A DNA stretch of 40,825 bases from Acidimicrobiaceae bacterium (GTDB lineage: Bacteria; Actinomycetota; Acidimicrobiia; Acidimicrobiales; RAAP-2): positions 1-40,825 of the forward strand of contig DAHUYG010000062.1 of NCBI GenBank assembly GCA_027315315.1, given 5' to 3'. The position numbers were made by a program, and so were the translations under genes. The notes beneath the pieces were generated by a model, which saw only the letters and a list, made by a program, of their open reading frames with translations, searched no databases and had not been told where the DNA came from. This document shows, piece by piece, positions 17,854-27,212 of this stretch (within the stretch, counting starts at the first letter, position 1; every line of letters begins with the position of its first letter).

Positions 17854-19593
17854 GTGACTGACCTCATCAACCCACCGCTCACCGGCAACGGTGCCCACGG
17901 GACCTCGGTCATCGACATCATCGAGCACCGCGAGCACGCGGAGCACGGGCCGACCGGGATCCTCAAGTGGCTGACCAGCACCGACCACAAGGTGATCGGG
18001 ATGAGCTACATGATCACCTCGCTCGTCCTCTTCTACATGGCCGGGATCATGGCGCTGGTCATGCGCCTGCAGCTGGCCACGCCCAACAGCTCGCTCGTGT
18101 CGTTCGCCCAGTACAACGAGCTGTTCACGATGCACGGCAGCCTGATGCTGTATCTCTTCGCCGGGCCGTTCGCGTTCGGGGGGCTCGCCAACTACATCGT
18201 GCCCCTGCAGGTCGGCGCACCCGACATGGCGTTCCCCCGGCTGAACGCCCTCTCCTACTGGCTGTACCTGTCGGGCTCCATCACGATGATGATGGGCTTC
18301 CTCGTGGCCGGCGGCGCGGCCAGCTTCGGGTGGGTCGCCTACGCGCCGCTCTCGAACGCCACCAACTCGCCGGGCGCCGGCGGCGACATCTGGATCATGG
18401 CGCTCGTCCTCACGGGCTTCTCGGCCATCTTCACCGGCGTCAACCTGGTGGCGACGATCTTCTACCTGCGGGCGCCCGGCCTCACCATGTTCCGGATGCC
18501 GATCTTCACCTGGAACATGCTGGTCACCGCGATCCTCATCCTGATCGCCTTCCCGGTCCTCACCGCGGCCCTGGTCATGCTTTTCTGCGACCGGCACTTC
18601 GGGACCCACATCTATTCGGTCCAAGGAGGGGGCTCGCCGATCCTCTGGCAGAACCTGTTCTGGTTCTTCGGCCATCCCGAGGTGTACATCCTCGCCCTCC
18701 CCTACTTCGGGATCGTGACCGAGGTCATCCCGGTCTTCTCCCGCAAGCCGGTGTTCGGCTACAAGGGCATGGTCTTCGCCACCCTCTCGATCGCCGCCCT
18801 CTCGACGGGGGTGTGGGCGCACCACATGTTCACGACCGGCCTCGTGCTCCTGCCCTTCTTCTCCCTGCTCTCGCTGCTCATCGCCGTGCCGACCGGGATC
18901 AAGTTCTTCAACTGGATCGGCACGATGTGGCGGGGTGAGATCCAGTTCAGCACGGCGATGCTCTTCAGCATCGGGTTCCTGTTCGCGTTCTTGATGGGCG
19001 GGGTGACCGGCGTCATGCTCGCCTCGCCGCCGATCGACTTCTTCACCCACGACACCTACTTCGTGGTCGCGCACTTCCACCAGGTGCTCTTCGGCACGGC
19101 CGTCTTCGCCGGGTTCGCCGGCCTCTACTACTGGTATCCGAAGTTCTTCGGACGCACGCTGCGCGAGCACCTCGGCAAGTGGCACTTCTGGCTGATGTTC
19201 ATCGGGTTCTGGGTGACCTTCATGCCCCAGTACATCGTGGGGCTCCTCGGCATGCCCCGGCGGGTGGCCGTCTACCCCTCCTACCTCGGCTGGCAGAGCT
19301 ACAACATCATCTCGACGGTCGGAGCGTTCATCATCGCGGCGTCCTTCGCCGTCTTGCTCTGGAACCTTTGGATCTCCTGGCGCAAGCCGGTGGTCTGCGG
19401 TGACAACCCCTGGGACGCCCACACGCTCGAGTGGTTCACCACCTCACCGCCCCCGCACCACAACTACTCGCACCTGCCGCCGATCCGCTCGGAGCGCCCG
19501 ACGTGGGACTACAACCACCCCGAGGCCCCGGCGGTCGGGCACGGCGAGGGCCGCGAGCCGCACCGGCGTGACAAGGTGACGGTGGGCCAATGA
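17854..19593 (+). CDS. ctaD: Cytochrome c oxidase subunit I (579 aa)
   Basis: Catalytic heme a/a3-CuB subunit that reduces oxygen to water and pumps protons. Family landmarks: a heme a ligand region in [15 protein letters not shown], the [15 protein letters not shown] stretch with the CuB histidine, the cross-linked tyrosine and the D-channel glutamate, the double histidine in [10 protein letters not shown], and [16 protein letters not shown] with the heme a3 and heme a ligands. About twelve helices are present. The C-terminal [20 protein letters not shown] with [14 protein letters not shown] is characteristic of the actinobacterial and alpha-proteobacterial type. GTG 17854 with GGAG nearby is preferred to GTG 17827, which lies inside ctaC. 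The stop overlaps ctaF as ATGA. Confidence 0.98.
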   Translation: MTDLINPPLTGNGAHGTSVIDIIEHREHAEHGPTGILKWLTSTDHKVIGMSYMITSLVLFYMAGIMALVMRLQLATPNSSLVSFAQYNELFTMHGSLMLYLFAGPFAFGGLANYIVPLQVGAPDMAFPRLNALSYWLYLSGSITMMMGFLVAGGAASFGWVAYAPLSNATNSPGAGGDIWIMALVLTGFSAIFTGVNLVATIFYLRAPGLTMFRMPIFTWNMLVTAILILIAFPVLTAALVMLFCDRHFGTHIYSVQGGGSPILWQNLFWFFGHPEVYILALPYFGIVTEVIPVFSRKPVFGYKGMVFATLSIAALSTGVWAHHMFTTGLVLLPFFSLLSLLIAVPTGIKFFNWIGTMWRGEIQFSTAMLFSIGFLFAFLMGGVTGVMLASPPIDFFTHDTYFVVAHFHQVLFGTAVFAGFAGLYYWYPKFFGRTLREHLGKWHFWLMFIGFWVTFMPQYIVGLLGMPRRVAVYPSYLGWQSYNIISTVGAFIIAASFAVLLWNLWISWRKPVVCGDNPWDAHTLEWFTTSPPPHHNYSHLPPIRSERPTWDYNHPEAPAVGHGEGREPHRRDKVTVGQ

Positions 19594-19982
19594 GGATCGA
19601 GGCGCTCGTCTTGATCGGGGTGGCGATCTTCTTCGGGATCGTCGGCGCCGTCTACTGGTTCACGAGCTACGAGGACGGCGGCACGATGATGCTCGTCGGC
19701 ACCTGTCTTCTCGGCCTGCTGCCCGGCAGCTACTACTACTGGTGGCACCGCCGGATGGGCGACCGCCCCGAGGACCGGCCCGACGCCACCGTCGAGGACG
19801 GCGCTGGCGAGATCGCCACCTTCCCCGGCTCGAGCATCTGGCCCTTCGTCCTCGGGATGGGCGCCTTCATGCTGGTGCTGGCCTTCGCCTTCGGGATGTG
19901 GTTCTTCTTCCCGGCCGTCGGGCTGATCCTGACCGCGCTGGTGGGCGTCACCGCCGAGAGCCGCCGCGGCGGCCACGTCTGA
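19590..19982 (+). CDS. ctaF: Cytochrome c oxidase subunit IV, actinobacterial type (130 aa)
   Basis: Small accessory subunit of the actinobacterial aa3 oxidase. Four hydrophobic segments are visible: [62 protein letters not shown] and [16 protein letters not shown]. The loop between helices 2 and 3 has the usual [14 protein letters not shown] pattern with acidic residues before FPGSSIWPF. Length is close to that of mycobacterial CtaF. The ATG overlaps the ctaD stop (ATGA). Last gene of this unit; a strong hairpin follows at 19986-20012. Confidence 0.93.
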   Translation: MRIEALVLIGVAIFFGIVGAVYWFTSYEDGGTMMLVGTCLLGLLPGSYYYWWHRRMGDRPEDRPDATVEDGAGEIATFPGSSIWPFVLGMGAFMLVLAFAFGMWFFFPAVGLILTALVGVTAESRRGGHV

Positions 19983-19985
19983 GGA

Positions 19986-20012
19986 CCGGGGCGGCCCCCC
20001 GGGTCGCCCCGG
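19986..20012. terminator. Hairpin between convergent ctaF and tesB
   Basis: CCGGGGCG (19986-19993) and CGCCCCGG (20005-20012) form a perfect eight-base stem with an eleven-base loop, four bases after the ctaF stop and two before the tesB stop on the other strand. It can serve both directions. There is no T tract, which is common for such terminators in G+C-rich genomes. Confidence 0.55.
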
Positions 20013-20014
20013 CG

Positions 20015-20842
20015 TCAGCTGCGCTCGGGCGGCATCCAGTCCGGCCGACCCGGCCTGATCAGGCCCTCCTGGGCCACCGAGGCCACGAGGCGGCCGTCGG
20101 AGGCATGGATGGTGCCGAGGGCGAGGCCACGGCCGCCGAAGTTGGACACCGGGTCGACCGAGAACAGGTGCCACTCGGACATGTCCACGGGGCGGTGGAA
20201 CCACACCGCATGGTCCAGGCTGGCCAGGTTGGCCGGCGTGCGGTCGTGGGGCGCGCGGGCCGAGCCCACGACCCCCATGTCCGAGATGTAGGTCAGCGCG
20301 CACAGCTGGGTCGCCTGGTCGCCCGGCAGCTCCTCGACGAGCCGGACCCAGCACGGGTGGGGAGGGAAGGGGTCGTCGCCCCTCGGCCTCACCGGGCGGA
20401 TCTCGAAGGGGTTGGTGAACCAGAAGCCCTGCTCGGGCGCGGGCTCCCGCTCCTTCGGGGGTGGCGCGATGTCGGGCGCCGGCAGCTGCCAGTCGGTGCC
20501 CTCCTCCCCGCCGTGGAAGGAGGCGGTGAGGTTGAAGATGGCATTGCCCTCCTGGAGGGCGGTCACGTGCCGGGTGGTGAAGGAGCGCCCGTCCCGGGTG
20601 CGCTCGACGCGCATCTCGAGGACCGAGTCGGGCCGGCCCGGCCGGATGAAATAGCCGTGCATCGAGTGCGGGGGGCGGTCGGCGTCGACGGTCCTGCACG
20701 CCGCGGCGAGCGCCTGCGCAGCGACCTGGCCGCCAAAGAGCCTCGGCGGGCCCTCGCCGGGGGTGGGTGCCACCCAGGCGTCCTCCCCCGAGGGGGTGAG
20801 GTCGAGGATGCCGGCCAGGGTCCGGCGCGAAGGGTTGCTCAT
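20015..20842 (-). CDS. tesB: Acyl-CoA thioesterase II (275 aa)
   Basis: Hydrolyses medium- and long-chain acyl-CoA to fatty acid and CoA. It has the double hot-dog fold: the N-terminal half contains RLFGGQVAAQALAAA (34-48) and HSMHGYFIRPGRPD (59-72), and the C-terminal half contains ASLDHAVWFHRPVDMSEWHL with D210 and VASVAQEGLIR with Q258, matching the Asp and Gln of the TesB active site. Length is typical. ATG 20842 is the natural start; the long in-frame extension upstream is antisense to glnII. It ends facing ctaF with a shared hairpin. It is 59 bases downstream of glnII, co-directional; whether they share a transcript is not evident. Confidence 0.93.
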   Translation of the reverse strand: MSNPSRRTLAGILDLTPSGEDAWVAPTPGEGPPRLFGGQVAAQALAAACRTVDADRPPHSMHGYFIRPGRPDSVLEMRVERTRDGRSFTTRHVTALQEGNAIFNLTASFHGGEEGTDWQLPAPDIAPPPKEREPAPEQGFWFTNPFEIRPVRPRGDDPFPPHPCWVRLVEELPGDQATQLCALTYISDMGVVGSARAPHDRTPANLASLDHAVWFHRPVDMSEWHLFSVDPVSNFGGRGLALGTIHASDGRLVASVAQEGLIRPGRPDWMPPERS

Positions 20843-20901
20843 GGTCGTCAGTCTGGCCCAGGAGGCCCCCGGTGCCGCCAACCGGGAACGACGCCCGGTG
20901 G

Positions 20902-21918
20902 CTAGCGGGCCGCGTCCTCCGCCGACGAGCACACGGTCTGCATCAACAGCCGCATCACCACGTAGGGGTCCATGTTGGCGTTCGGGCGCCGGTCCTCGAT
21001 GTAGCCCCGCTTGTCCTGGGCCACCTGCCAGGGGATCCTGATCGAGGCGCCCCGGTCCGAGACCCCGTAGCTGAACTTCGAGTAGTGCTGGGTCTCGTGG
21101 AGGCCGGTCAGGCGCATCTCGATGCCCACCCCGTAGTGTTCGACGTGCTCGCCGACGTGCTCGCCGATCGCCTCGCAGGCGCGCACGATGGCGTCCCAGC
21201 CGCCCTCGTCGCGCATCTCTTTGGTCGAGAAGTTCGTGTGGCAACCCGCGCCGTTCCAGTCGCCCAGGATCGGCTTGGGGTCGAGGGTGGCCCACACCCC
21301 GAAGTCCTCGGCGATCCGGAACAGGAGCCAGCGGGCGAGCCAGAGCTGGTCGCCGCCCTCGGGGGCCCCCAGGATCCCGATCTGGAACTCCCACTGGGCC
21401 ATCATCACCTCGGCGTTGGTGCCCTCGATCCCGAGGCCGGCGCGGAGCATGGCGGCGGTGTGGCGCTCCACGATCTCGCGCCCGGGCATCTTGTCGCCCC
21501 CGACGCCGCAGTAGTAGGGACCCTGGGGCCCGGGGTAGCCGCTCGTCGGCCACCCGAGCGGCCGGCCGTTCTGCAAGAAGGTGTACTCCTGCTCGAAGCC
21601 GAACCGGGCCTCGTGGGATTTGAAGCGCTCGGCGGTCTCCGAGCAGGCCCGGCGGGTGTTGGTCGGATGCGGCGACATGTCGGGCAGCAGAACCTCGCAC
21701 ATCACGAGCACGTTGTCCCCGCCGCGAAGCGGGTCGGGGCAGACGAAGACCGGCTGGAGGACGCAGTCGGAGTTCGAACCGGTCGCCTGGTTGGTGCTGG
21801 ACCCGTCGAAGCCCCAGATCCCCGGCTGCTTGCCGGTCGCGACGATCTTGGTCTTGCAGCGGAGCAGGGGCGACGGCTCGGTGCCGTCGATCCAGATGTA
21901 TTCCGCCTGGTACGCCAT
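20902..21918 (-). CDS. glnII: Glutamine synthetase type II, eukaryote-like (338 aa)
   Basis: ATP-dependent ammonium assimilation onto glutamate. The short length and the motifs AEYIWIDGTEPSPLLRCKTK, WGFDGSSTNQA, FGFEQEYTFL, GTNAEVMMAQWEFQIG, GDWNGAGCHTNFSTKEMR and SDRGASIRIPWQVA identify the GSII decamer form rather than the dodecameric GlnA. GSII lacks the tyrosine adenylylation site of GlnA, so control is probably transcriptional. It ends DPYVVMRLLMQTV plus a short tail. ATG has GAGGGA (21932-21927) eight bases upstream. Actinobacteria such as Streptomyces and Frankia often carry glnII beside a separate glnA; the latter is not in this window. A palindrome lies upstream at 21969-21992. Confidence 0.96.
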   Translation of the reverse strand: MAYQAEYIWIDGTEPSPLLRCKTKIVATGKQPGIWGFDGSSTNQATGSNSDCVLQPVFVCPDPLRGGDNVLVMCEVLLPDMSPHPTNTRRACSETAERFKSHEARFGFEQEYTFLQNGRPLGWPTSGYPGPQGPYYCGVGGDKMPGREIVERHTAAMLRAGLGIEGTNAEVMMAQWEFQIGILGAPEGGDQLWLARWLLFRIAEDFGVWATLDPKPILGDWNGAGCHTNFSTKEMRDEGGWDAIVRACEAIGEHVGEHVEHYGVGIEMRLTGLHETQHYSKFSYGVSDRGASIRIPWQVAQDKRGYIEDRRPNANMDPYVVMRLLMQTVCSSAEDAAR

Positions 21919-21968
21919 GTCGCAGGTCCCTCGCTCTCTTCAGCCGGCCCGCGTGGTCCGTTCCGGCC

Positions 21969-21992
21969 GGGCCCCATTAGACCACGGGGCCC
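21969..21992. repeat. GGGCCCC palindrome upstream of glnII
   Basis: GGGCCCC (21969-21975) and GGGGCCC (21986-21992) flank the ten-base segment ATTAGACCAC, about 50 bases before the glnII start. In a gene that is usually nitrogen-controlled this could be an operator or a structured leader, but it does not resemble a GlnR site that I can recognise. The rest of the 161-base gap to the MFS gene holds only the box at 22068-22073. Confidence 0.35.
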
Positions 21993-22067
21993 CTCGGGCG
22001 ACGCCACGAGCGCTCCGCCCGCTGGGCCATCGGCGACGTACCCGCCCTGAGCCTCCACCCCAGCCGT

Positions 22068-22073
22068 TAGCGT
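22068..22073 (+). promoter_or_regulatory. -10 box TAGCGT for the MFS gene
   Basis: TAGCGT ends six bases before GTG 22080, with no ribosome-binding site, matching the leaderless arrangement seen at other genes here. Confidence 0.5.
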
Positions 22074-22079
22074 CGATCC

Positions 22080-23306
22080 GTGGAGCCGGCACGATCCCTC
22101 GAGGCGCCGCCGCGTCTGTCGAGCCGCCTGGTGCTGGTGATGGCGGTTGCCACCGGGGCCATCGTGGCGAACCTCTACTACTCCCAGCCGCTGCTCCACC
22201 AGGTCTCGGTCAGCTTTGGGGTCGGGACCGCCGCCACCTCGCTCGTGGTGACCTGCACCCAGATCGGCTACGCGCTCGGGCTGCTCCTCGTCGTCCCGCT
22301 GGGCGACCTTCGGCCGCGCCGCTCGCTCACCGCCTTCGTCTTCGTGCTGTGCGCCGGGTTCCTGGTGCTGGCGGCGGCGGCCCCGACCCTGTGGCTGTTC
22401 GAGGTGGCGTCGGTGGCGATCGGCTGCACCTCGGTCGCCGGCCAGATCATGCTGCCCTTCGCTGCGGATCTCGCCGAGCCGGGCCGCCAGGGTCGCGTCG
22501 TCGCCCGCATCATGACCGGCCTGCTCCTCGGCATCCTGCTCGCCCGGACGGCCGCTGGCCTCGTGGCCCAGCTGGCCGGCTGGCGCACCATCTACTGGGT
22601 CTCCTGCGGCCTCATGATCGCGTTCGCGCTGATCCTGCGCCGGACCCTGCCCGAGGAGTCCGAGCGGCCCCGCATCCCCTACCGGCGCCTGGTCGCGACC
22701 TCGATCCGGTTCCTCGCGACCGAGCCGGTGCTCCGGCGCCGGGCCTGGGCCGGGGCAACCGAGTTCGCGGCCTTCAGCGTGCTTTGGACCTCCCTCGCCT
22801 TCCTGCTCTCGGGCGCCCCCTACCACTACTCGAGGGCGGTCATCGGCCTGTTCGGGCTGGCCGGCGTGGCCGGGGTCACGATGGCGAACGTGGCGGGGCG
22901 CCTGGCCGACAACGAGAAGGCCCGGCTCACCACGACGGTCTCGGCGATCGTCCTCACCGGCTCCTTCGCCATCCTGGCCCTCGGGAGGACCGAGCTCGTC
23001 GCGCTCATCGTCGGCATCCTCGTGCTCGACATCGGCACCCAGGGGATCCAGATCACCAACCAGGCGGTCATCTACCGCATCCGCCCCGAGGCCCGCTCGA
23101 GGGTCAACAGCGCGTACATGGTCTGCTACTTCGCCGGGGGCGCCCTCGGCTCGCTCAGCGCCGGTCTGGTCCTCGCCGCCGCGGGCTGGGACGGCATCTG
23201 CTGGCTCGGCGGCGGCTTCGGCGCCCTGCTCCTCGCAGGCGCCGTGCTCGAGCACGTCCGTCCCCTCGCCCTCCCGGGCGTCGAGCCGTTGGCGGCCGCG
23301 TCGTAG
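22080..23306 (+). CDS. Major facilitator superfamily transporter (408 aa)
   Basis: Proton-driven drug or metabolite transporter of twelve-helix type. The first helix ends in NLYYSQPLLHQVSVSFGV, a marker of a bacterial MFS group related to YgaY-like permeases. The loop between helices 2 and 3 is PLGDLRPRRSL, the family G-D-x3-R-R motif. A second basic loop, GRLADNEKARL, occurs in the C-terminal half, and the central loop is RRTLPEESERPRIPYRR. The last residues after the final helix are short. The GTG start is preceded by a TAGCGT box. It converges with the YihY-like gene over a pair of hairpins. The substrate is unknown. Confidence 0.92.
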   Translation: MEPARSLEAPPRLSSRLVLVMAVATGAIVANLYYSQPLLHQVSVSFGVGTAATSLVVTCTQIGYALGLLLVVPLGDLRPRRSLTAFVFVLCAGFLVLAAAAPTLWLFEVASVAIGCTSVAGQIMLPFAADLAEPGRQGRVVARIMTGLLLGILLARTAAGLVAQLAGWRTIYWVSCGLMIAFALILRRTLPEESERPRIPYRRLVATSIRFLATEPVLRRRAWAGATEFAAFSVLWTSLAFLLSGAPYHYSRAVIGLFGLAGVAGVTMANVAGRLADNEKARLTTTVSAIVLTGSFAILALGRTELVALIVGILVLDIGTQGIQITNQAVIYRIRPEARSRVNSAYMVCYFAGGALGSLSAGLVLAAAGWDGICWLGGGFGALLLAGAVLEHVRPLALPGVEPLAAAS

Positions 23307-23358
23307 GGCCGGGCCCGAGACTCCCCTCTCCTTGCTCCGGCACCCCGCGCCCGCACCG

Positions 23359-23379
23359 CTCGCCGCCCTGTGCGGCGAG
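23359..23379. terminator. First hairpin between convergent MFS and YihY-like genes
   Basis: CTCGCCGC (23359-23366) and GCGGCGAG (23372-23379) form a perfect eight-base stem with the loop CCTGT. Together with the larger hairpin at 23400-23436 it fills the gap between two convergent genes, as expected for a bidirectional terminator. Confidence 0.5.
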
Positions 23380-23399
23380 GTGGCGAGGTCCGCGTCCGG

Positions 23400-23436
23400 C
23401 GAGCCCGGCACCACCGCGTGGTGAGCGCCGGGCTCG
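23400..23436. terminator. Second, longer hairpin between convergent genes
   Basis: CGAGCCCGGC (23400-23409) pairs perfectly with GCCGGGCTCG (23427-23436), and the interior continues with ACCAC/GTGGT, giving a stem of about 15 pairs with a three-base unpaired bulge (AGC) on one side. It lies 17 bases beyond the 3' end of the YihY-like gene. No T tract. Confidence 0.6.
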
Positions 23437-23453
23437 TGGGCCCCGCCCCTTGG

Positions 23454-24626
23454 TCAGCCGGCCGCCCAACCCTCGAAGGCGGCGGCCATGACCTCGTCGC
23501 CAAGGGCGAGCTCGCGCAGCCCGGAGGCCACGGCACGGGCCTCCGCAGCGAGGCTGGCGTCGAGGGCGCGTCGCTGGTCGGGGTCGGCGCAGCCCTCCGC
23601 CTCGCGCCGGTAGGCCTGGAAGGACCGGAGATGCGCGAGCACCGAGTCGGCGGCGGTCCCCGACGCCGGCTGACCGTCGGCGTCGAAGAGCACGTCGATC
23701 TCCTCCCCGGCCGAGCGTTGCGCCTCGCGGGCCTGCCGGCGGAACGCCTGGCGGTCGCCCTCGGTCGTCATGCCCCGGGTCAGGCTCCGGGGCCACAGCC
23801 GATAGGCGCGCACCGCGTTCACCTCCGCCGCGTACAAGGTGAGCCGGGCGCCGAGGTAGATCCAGGCGAGCAGCGCGACCACGATCGAAAGCGAGCCGTA
23901 GAGCCTCGAGGCGTGCGCGACCTCGTGCTGCACGAAGTAGGCACCGACGTTCTGGAGGACCGTCCAGCCGACCCCCCCGGCCACCGCCCCCGGGAGGACC
24001 TGCGCCCAGGCCAGGTGGCGGTTGGTGAGCACCCGGAACGCGAGCAGGTACAGCCCCACGTTGAGGACGAACGCGCCGCCGACGGCGAGCACGTCGGTCG
24101 CCGGGCCGAACGCTCCCCCGACGCCGCGCAGGCTGGCGAGGGCGGTCGACACGAGGAAGGTGGCGCCGAGGATGGCCAGCATCAGCAGGCCCCGGAGCCT
24201 CGCCCACCAGATGTTCGGGCGCTCCTCGATCGGGACGTCCCAGACCGAGTCCATGGCGCGCTCGGTGGCCCGGGTGACCCCGAGGCCCGCCCACAGCGCC
24301 CAGGCGAGCCCGATCCCGAGCGCGACACCGCTGCCCGAGACGGCGCTGTTGAGGTAGCCCGACAGCGAGGGGAACGAGCTCTCGGCGGTGTGCAGCACGT
24401 GGGCCTTCAGCCCCGGGTGGCCGGCGAGCACGAAGCCGAGCACGGAGGCGAACACGAGCAGCAGCGGGAAGACGGCCAGGAACCCGTAGTAGGCCACCAG
24501 GGCACTCAGGCTCCCGGCCTGGTCGTCGCCCGCCTTCCTGACCACCGCCACCGGGAACGAGAGCCATCGGCGGCCCTGCTGGGCCCGGTCGACGGCGGCG
24601 AGGAGGGACTTCAGTCGGTCCAGCAT
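23454..24626 (-). CDS. YihY/BrkB-family inner membrane protein (390 aa)
   Basis: Member of the YihY/virulence factor BrkB family, polytopic membrane proteins without a settled function (once miscalled RNase BN). Six hydrophobic segments are visible. The family core runs from SLSALVAYYGFLAVFPLLLV through ALGIGLAWALWAGLGVTRAT, GLLMLAILGATFLVSTALAS and GAVAGGVGWTVLQNVGAYFV to YGSLSIVVALLAWIYLGARL and LYAAEVNAVRA. About 100 hydrophilic, alanine- and arginine-rich residues follow the last helix and probably form a cytoplasmic helical tail. The ATG is directly preceded by GGAGGC with no spacing. It lies 88 bases downstream of qcrB on the same strand. Confidence 0.92.
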   Translation of the reverse strand: MLDRLKSLLAAVDRAQQGRRWLSFPVAVVRKAGDDQAGSLSALVAYYGFLAVFPLLLVFASVLGFVLAGHPGLKAHVLHTAESSFPSLSGYLNSAVSGSGVALGIGLAWALWAGLGVTRATERAMDSVWDVPIEERPNIWWARLRGLLMLAILGATFLVSTALASLRGVGGAFGPATDVLAVGGAFVLNVGLYLLAFRVLTNRHLAWAQVLPGAVAGGVGWTVLQNVGAYFVQHEVAHASRLYGSLSIVVALLAWIYLGARLTLYAAEVNAVRAYRLWPRSLTRGMTTEGDRQAFRRQAREAQRSAGEEIDVLFDADGQPASGTAADSVLAHLRSFQAYRREAEGCADPDQRRALDASLAAEARAVASGLRELALGDEVMAAAFEGWAAG

Positions 24627-24714
24627 GCCTCCAGGCTTGCATGCCGTCGCCCGAACCCCGGGTCCCCGGCACCGCCGGGGGGCGCCCGCGGAGGCGGCGG
24701 CACCGAGGCGACGC

Positions 24715-26265
24715 TCAGCGGGTGACCGTGCGGACCCCCGGCTCCCCGGCCGTGTCGCCGTTGGACTCGGACATGTCGATCTTGACCGGCACCATGATCG
24801 GCTCCAGCTCCTCGTGCTGGTCGTCGGGCTGGGGGACCGTCTCGACGGTGTGGTACTCGCCGGTCGCGCTGCGGGTCATGAGGAGGGCCCGCTTGCGCTT
24901 GCCGATGTCGCCGCCGCCGCCCTGCATCTCGAGGCAGATGCGCCACGTGAACACGCCGACGACGATCGGGACGACGAAGACGACGATCCGGAACGTCCAG
25001 AGCACCTCGTTCAGCGAGACCTGGAAGAAGTTGGCGAGGACGTCGGTGGCGCTGGCCCCGAGCAGGGTCAACATGAGGGCGATCATCGCTGCGCCGGCGG
25101 CCGTCCGCTTGGGCCGGTCGCGCGGCCGGTCCAAGAGGTGGTGGATCTCGTTGTCGCCCGTGAAGCGGCGCTCGATCGCCGGCCACGCGTAGCAGAGGGT
25201 GAAGATGAGGCCTGGGAAGACCACCGCCGGCAGCAGCACCACGAAGGGGATCGTGTGGCCCCAGGCGCTGAACTCCCAGGAGGGCATGATGCGCAGCGCG
25301 CCGTCGAGCCAGCCCATGTACCAGTCGGGCTGGACCGCGTAGGAGATCTTGTCCGGCTGGTACTGGCCGAACTGCCAGATCGGGTTGATCTGCGCGATCC
25401 CGCCGAGCACGGCGAGGACGGCGGTGACCATGAACAGGTACCCGGTGGTCTTGGCCATGAAGGTCGGGTACATGGGAGAGCCGACCACGTTGTCGGCGGT
25501 CCGCCCCTTGCCGGGGAACTGGGTGTGCTTCTGGCGCACCAGGAGGAAGAGGTGCGCCCCGATGAGCCCGGCGATGACCGCCGGGAGGATCAGCACGTGG
25601 ATGGTGAAGAGCCTCGGGATGATGATGTTGCCCGGGTAGTTGCCGCCGAAGAGGAAGAACGCGAGGTAGGTGCCGACGAAGGGGATCGACAGGACGATCG
25701 AGTACATGATCCGCAGCCCGGTGCCCGAGATGAGGTCGTCGGGCAGCGAGTAGCCGATGAAGCCGTTGGCGAGCGAGAGGATCATCAAGGTGAGCCCGAT
25801 GGTCCAGTTGATCTCGCGGGGCTTGCGGAAGGCGCCGGTGAAGAAGATGCGGGCCATGTGGATGACGATCGACCCGAGGAACACGTCGGCCGCCCAGTGG
25901 TGCATCTGGCGCATGAGCAGCCCGCCGCGCACCGCCAGGCTGATGTTGACCGTCGAGGCGTAGGCCTCCGAGACCTTGAGTCCCCGGAGGGGCGCGTAGG
26001 CGCCGTGATAGACGATCTCGGTCTGGGACGGCACGAAGTACAGCGTGAGGAAGATGCCGGTCGCGATGAGGACGACGAAGGAATAGAGCGCGATCTCGCC
26101 CAAGAGGAAGGACCAGTGGTCGGGGAAGATCTTGTCCAAGAAGACCCGCCCGCCCTTGGCGATGCCCAGACGGTCGTCGAGCTCGCCGATGATCTGCCCG
26201 ACGCGCCCATACGAGCCGCGGGCGGCCTTGGACTCTCGCTTGGTGCGGGGAGCGGCCAGGCTCAC
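24715..26265 (-). CDS. qcrB: Cytochrome bc1/bcc complex cytochrome b subunit (516 aa)
   Basis: Quinol-oxidising cytochrome b of the actinobacterial bcc complex. Heme b histidines are supplied by MRQMHHWAADVFLGSIVIHM and FTIHVLILPAVIAGLIGAHL. The quinol site loop has the PDWYMGW variant region (AVQPDWYMGWLDGALR) in place of the mitochondrial PEW motif, as usual in actinobacteria. The N-terminus FLDKIFPDHWSFLLGEIALY is also typical. About 100 residues after the last helix are hydrophilic, a C-terminal extension known from actinobacterial QcrB. The GTG start overlaps the qcrA stop (GTGA). Last gene of ctaE-qcrC-qcrA-qcrB. Confidence 0.97.
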   Translation of the reverse strand: MSLAAPRTKRESKAARGSYGRVGQIIGELDDRLGIAKGGRVFLDKIFPDHWSFLLGEIALYSFVVLIATGIFLTLYFVPSQTEIVYHGAYAPLRGLKVSEAYASTVNISLAVRGGLLMRQMHHWAADVFLGSIVIHMARIFFTGAFRKPREINWTIGLTLMILSLANGFIGYSLPDDLISGTGLRIMYSIVLSIPFVGTYLAFFLFGGNYPGNIIIPRLFTIHVLILPAVIAGLIGAHLFLLVRQKHTQFPGKGRTADNVVGSPMYPTFMAKTTGYLFMVTAVLAVLGGIAQINPIWQFGQYQPDKISYAVQPDWYMGWLDGALRIMPSWEFSAWGHTIPFVVLLPAVVFPGLIFTLCYAWPAIERRFTGDNEIHHLLDRPRDRPKRTAAGAAMIALMLTLLGASATDVLANFFQVSLNEVLWTFRIVVFVVPIVVGVFTWRICLEMQGGGGDIGKRKRALLMTRSATGEYHTVETVPQPDDQHEELEPIMVPVKIDMSESNGDTAGEPGVRTVTR

Positions 26266-27212
26266 GTGGTCGTCCTCTCCCAGTATCCGGGTCCGACCGG
26301 CTGATCGTAGGGGGCCTGGGCCCGCAGGAACCCGAGGCTGTCGATGTAGAGCGGGAGCTGGGGCAGGGGTCGGGGGGCCGGCCCGAACTCGGGCACCGCC
26401 CCGTCGTCGATCCTGAACATCGACTGGTGGCACGGGCACACGAGGAGGCGCAGCTGGCGCTCGTAGAGCCCGACCGGGCACCCAGCGTGCGTGCACAGCT
26501 TCGAGTACGCCACATAGCCCTCGGGGGCCCAGTTGCCCCGGCCGTTCTCGGTGACGAGGTCGGTGGTCTGGGCCCGGACGAGCACCGTCTGGTCGACCGC
26601 CTGGGATTGGATGTCGCTCTCGTAGCCCGCGGGGAACACGGTGACGATCCCGCCGGGGTCGAGGGTGTCGCGGTGGATCGCCCGGCCGTCCGCGTCCACG
26701 AGGAGCGAGCCGCGCCGCCAGTTGGTCTTGGTGAGCGTGAGGCCGGGGAGCGGCCCGAGCGAACGAAGCAGCGGGAAGACCGCGACGATGCCGAAGATCC
26801 CGAGCCCCGTACCGAGCAGGCCTCCCAGCATCTTGCGCCGGCGGATGACCACCCCGGTGCGTTCGACGAGGGCGGCCGAGATCGCCTCGCGCTCGGCCTT
26901 GGCCGAGTGCAGCGCGTGGCGGGCCTCGCTGAAGGGGCCCTGGGGCATGAGGTACTTGCCCCAGGCCGACAGCCCGAAGCCCAAGAAGAAGAGCCCGAGG
27001 CCGAGCGAGACGCCGAGGGCCCAGGGCTTCCAGTTCTGGACGTAGGCGGCGCCGAAGACCGCGACGCCGGCGATGCCGAGGACCATGTTGAGGGCGATGG
27101 CGTTCTCGACGCGGCGCGGGTTGCCCACCGCCTCGCGCATGTGCGGGTCGTCGATGCTCGCGACCGGCGGCGGCTCGTCGGTGGTCATGTCCTCGTGGTG
27201 CCCGTCGCTCAC
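26262..27212 (-). CDS. qcrA: Rieske iron-sulfur subunit of the bcc complex (316 aa)
   Basis: Carries the [2Fe-2S] cluster that passes electrons from quinol to QcrC. Three membrane helices lie at about 39-58, 64-82 and 130-150, the actinobacterial three-helix form, instead of the single helix of mitochondria. The Rieske domain has C240-T-H242-A-G-C245 and C259-P-C261-H262: C240, H242, C259 and H262 bind iron, and C245 with C261 can form the disulfide. It ends QAPYDQPVGPGYWER, again characteristic. Its GTG overlaps the qcrC stop (GTGA). Folding before export through the Tat system is known for such proteins; tatA is elsewhere in the window. Confidence 0.97.
   Translation of the reverse strand: MSDGHHEDMTTDEPPPVASIDDPHMREAVGNPRRVENAIALNMVLGIAGVAVFGAAYVQNWKPWALGVSLGLGLFFLGFGLSAWGKYLMPQGPFSEARHALHSAKAEREAISAALVERTGVVIRRRKMLGGLLGTGLGIFGIVAVFPLLRSLGPLPGLTLTKTNWRRGSLLVDADGRAIHRDTLDPGGIVTVFPAGYESDIQSQAVDQTVLVRAQTTDLVTENGRGNWAPEGYVAYSKLCTHAGCPVGLYERQLRLLVCPCHQSMFRIDDGAVPEFGPAPRPLPQLPLYIDSLGFLRAQAPYDQPVGPGYWERTTT

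Noticed and set aside
17731..19422. 563-codon minus-strand frame opposite ctaD
   Set aside because: Asp/Glu/Arg/His-rich shadow of a hydrophobic gene, a common artefact in G+C-rich DNA.
24625..26304. 559-codon plus-strand frame opposite qcrB
   Set aside because: Antisense to a gene with clear cytochrome b motifs; the translation is charged, low-complexity and unlike any protein family.
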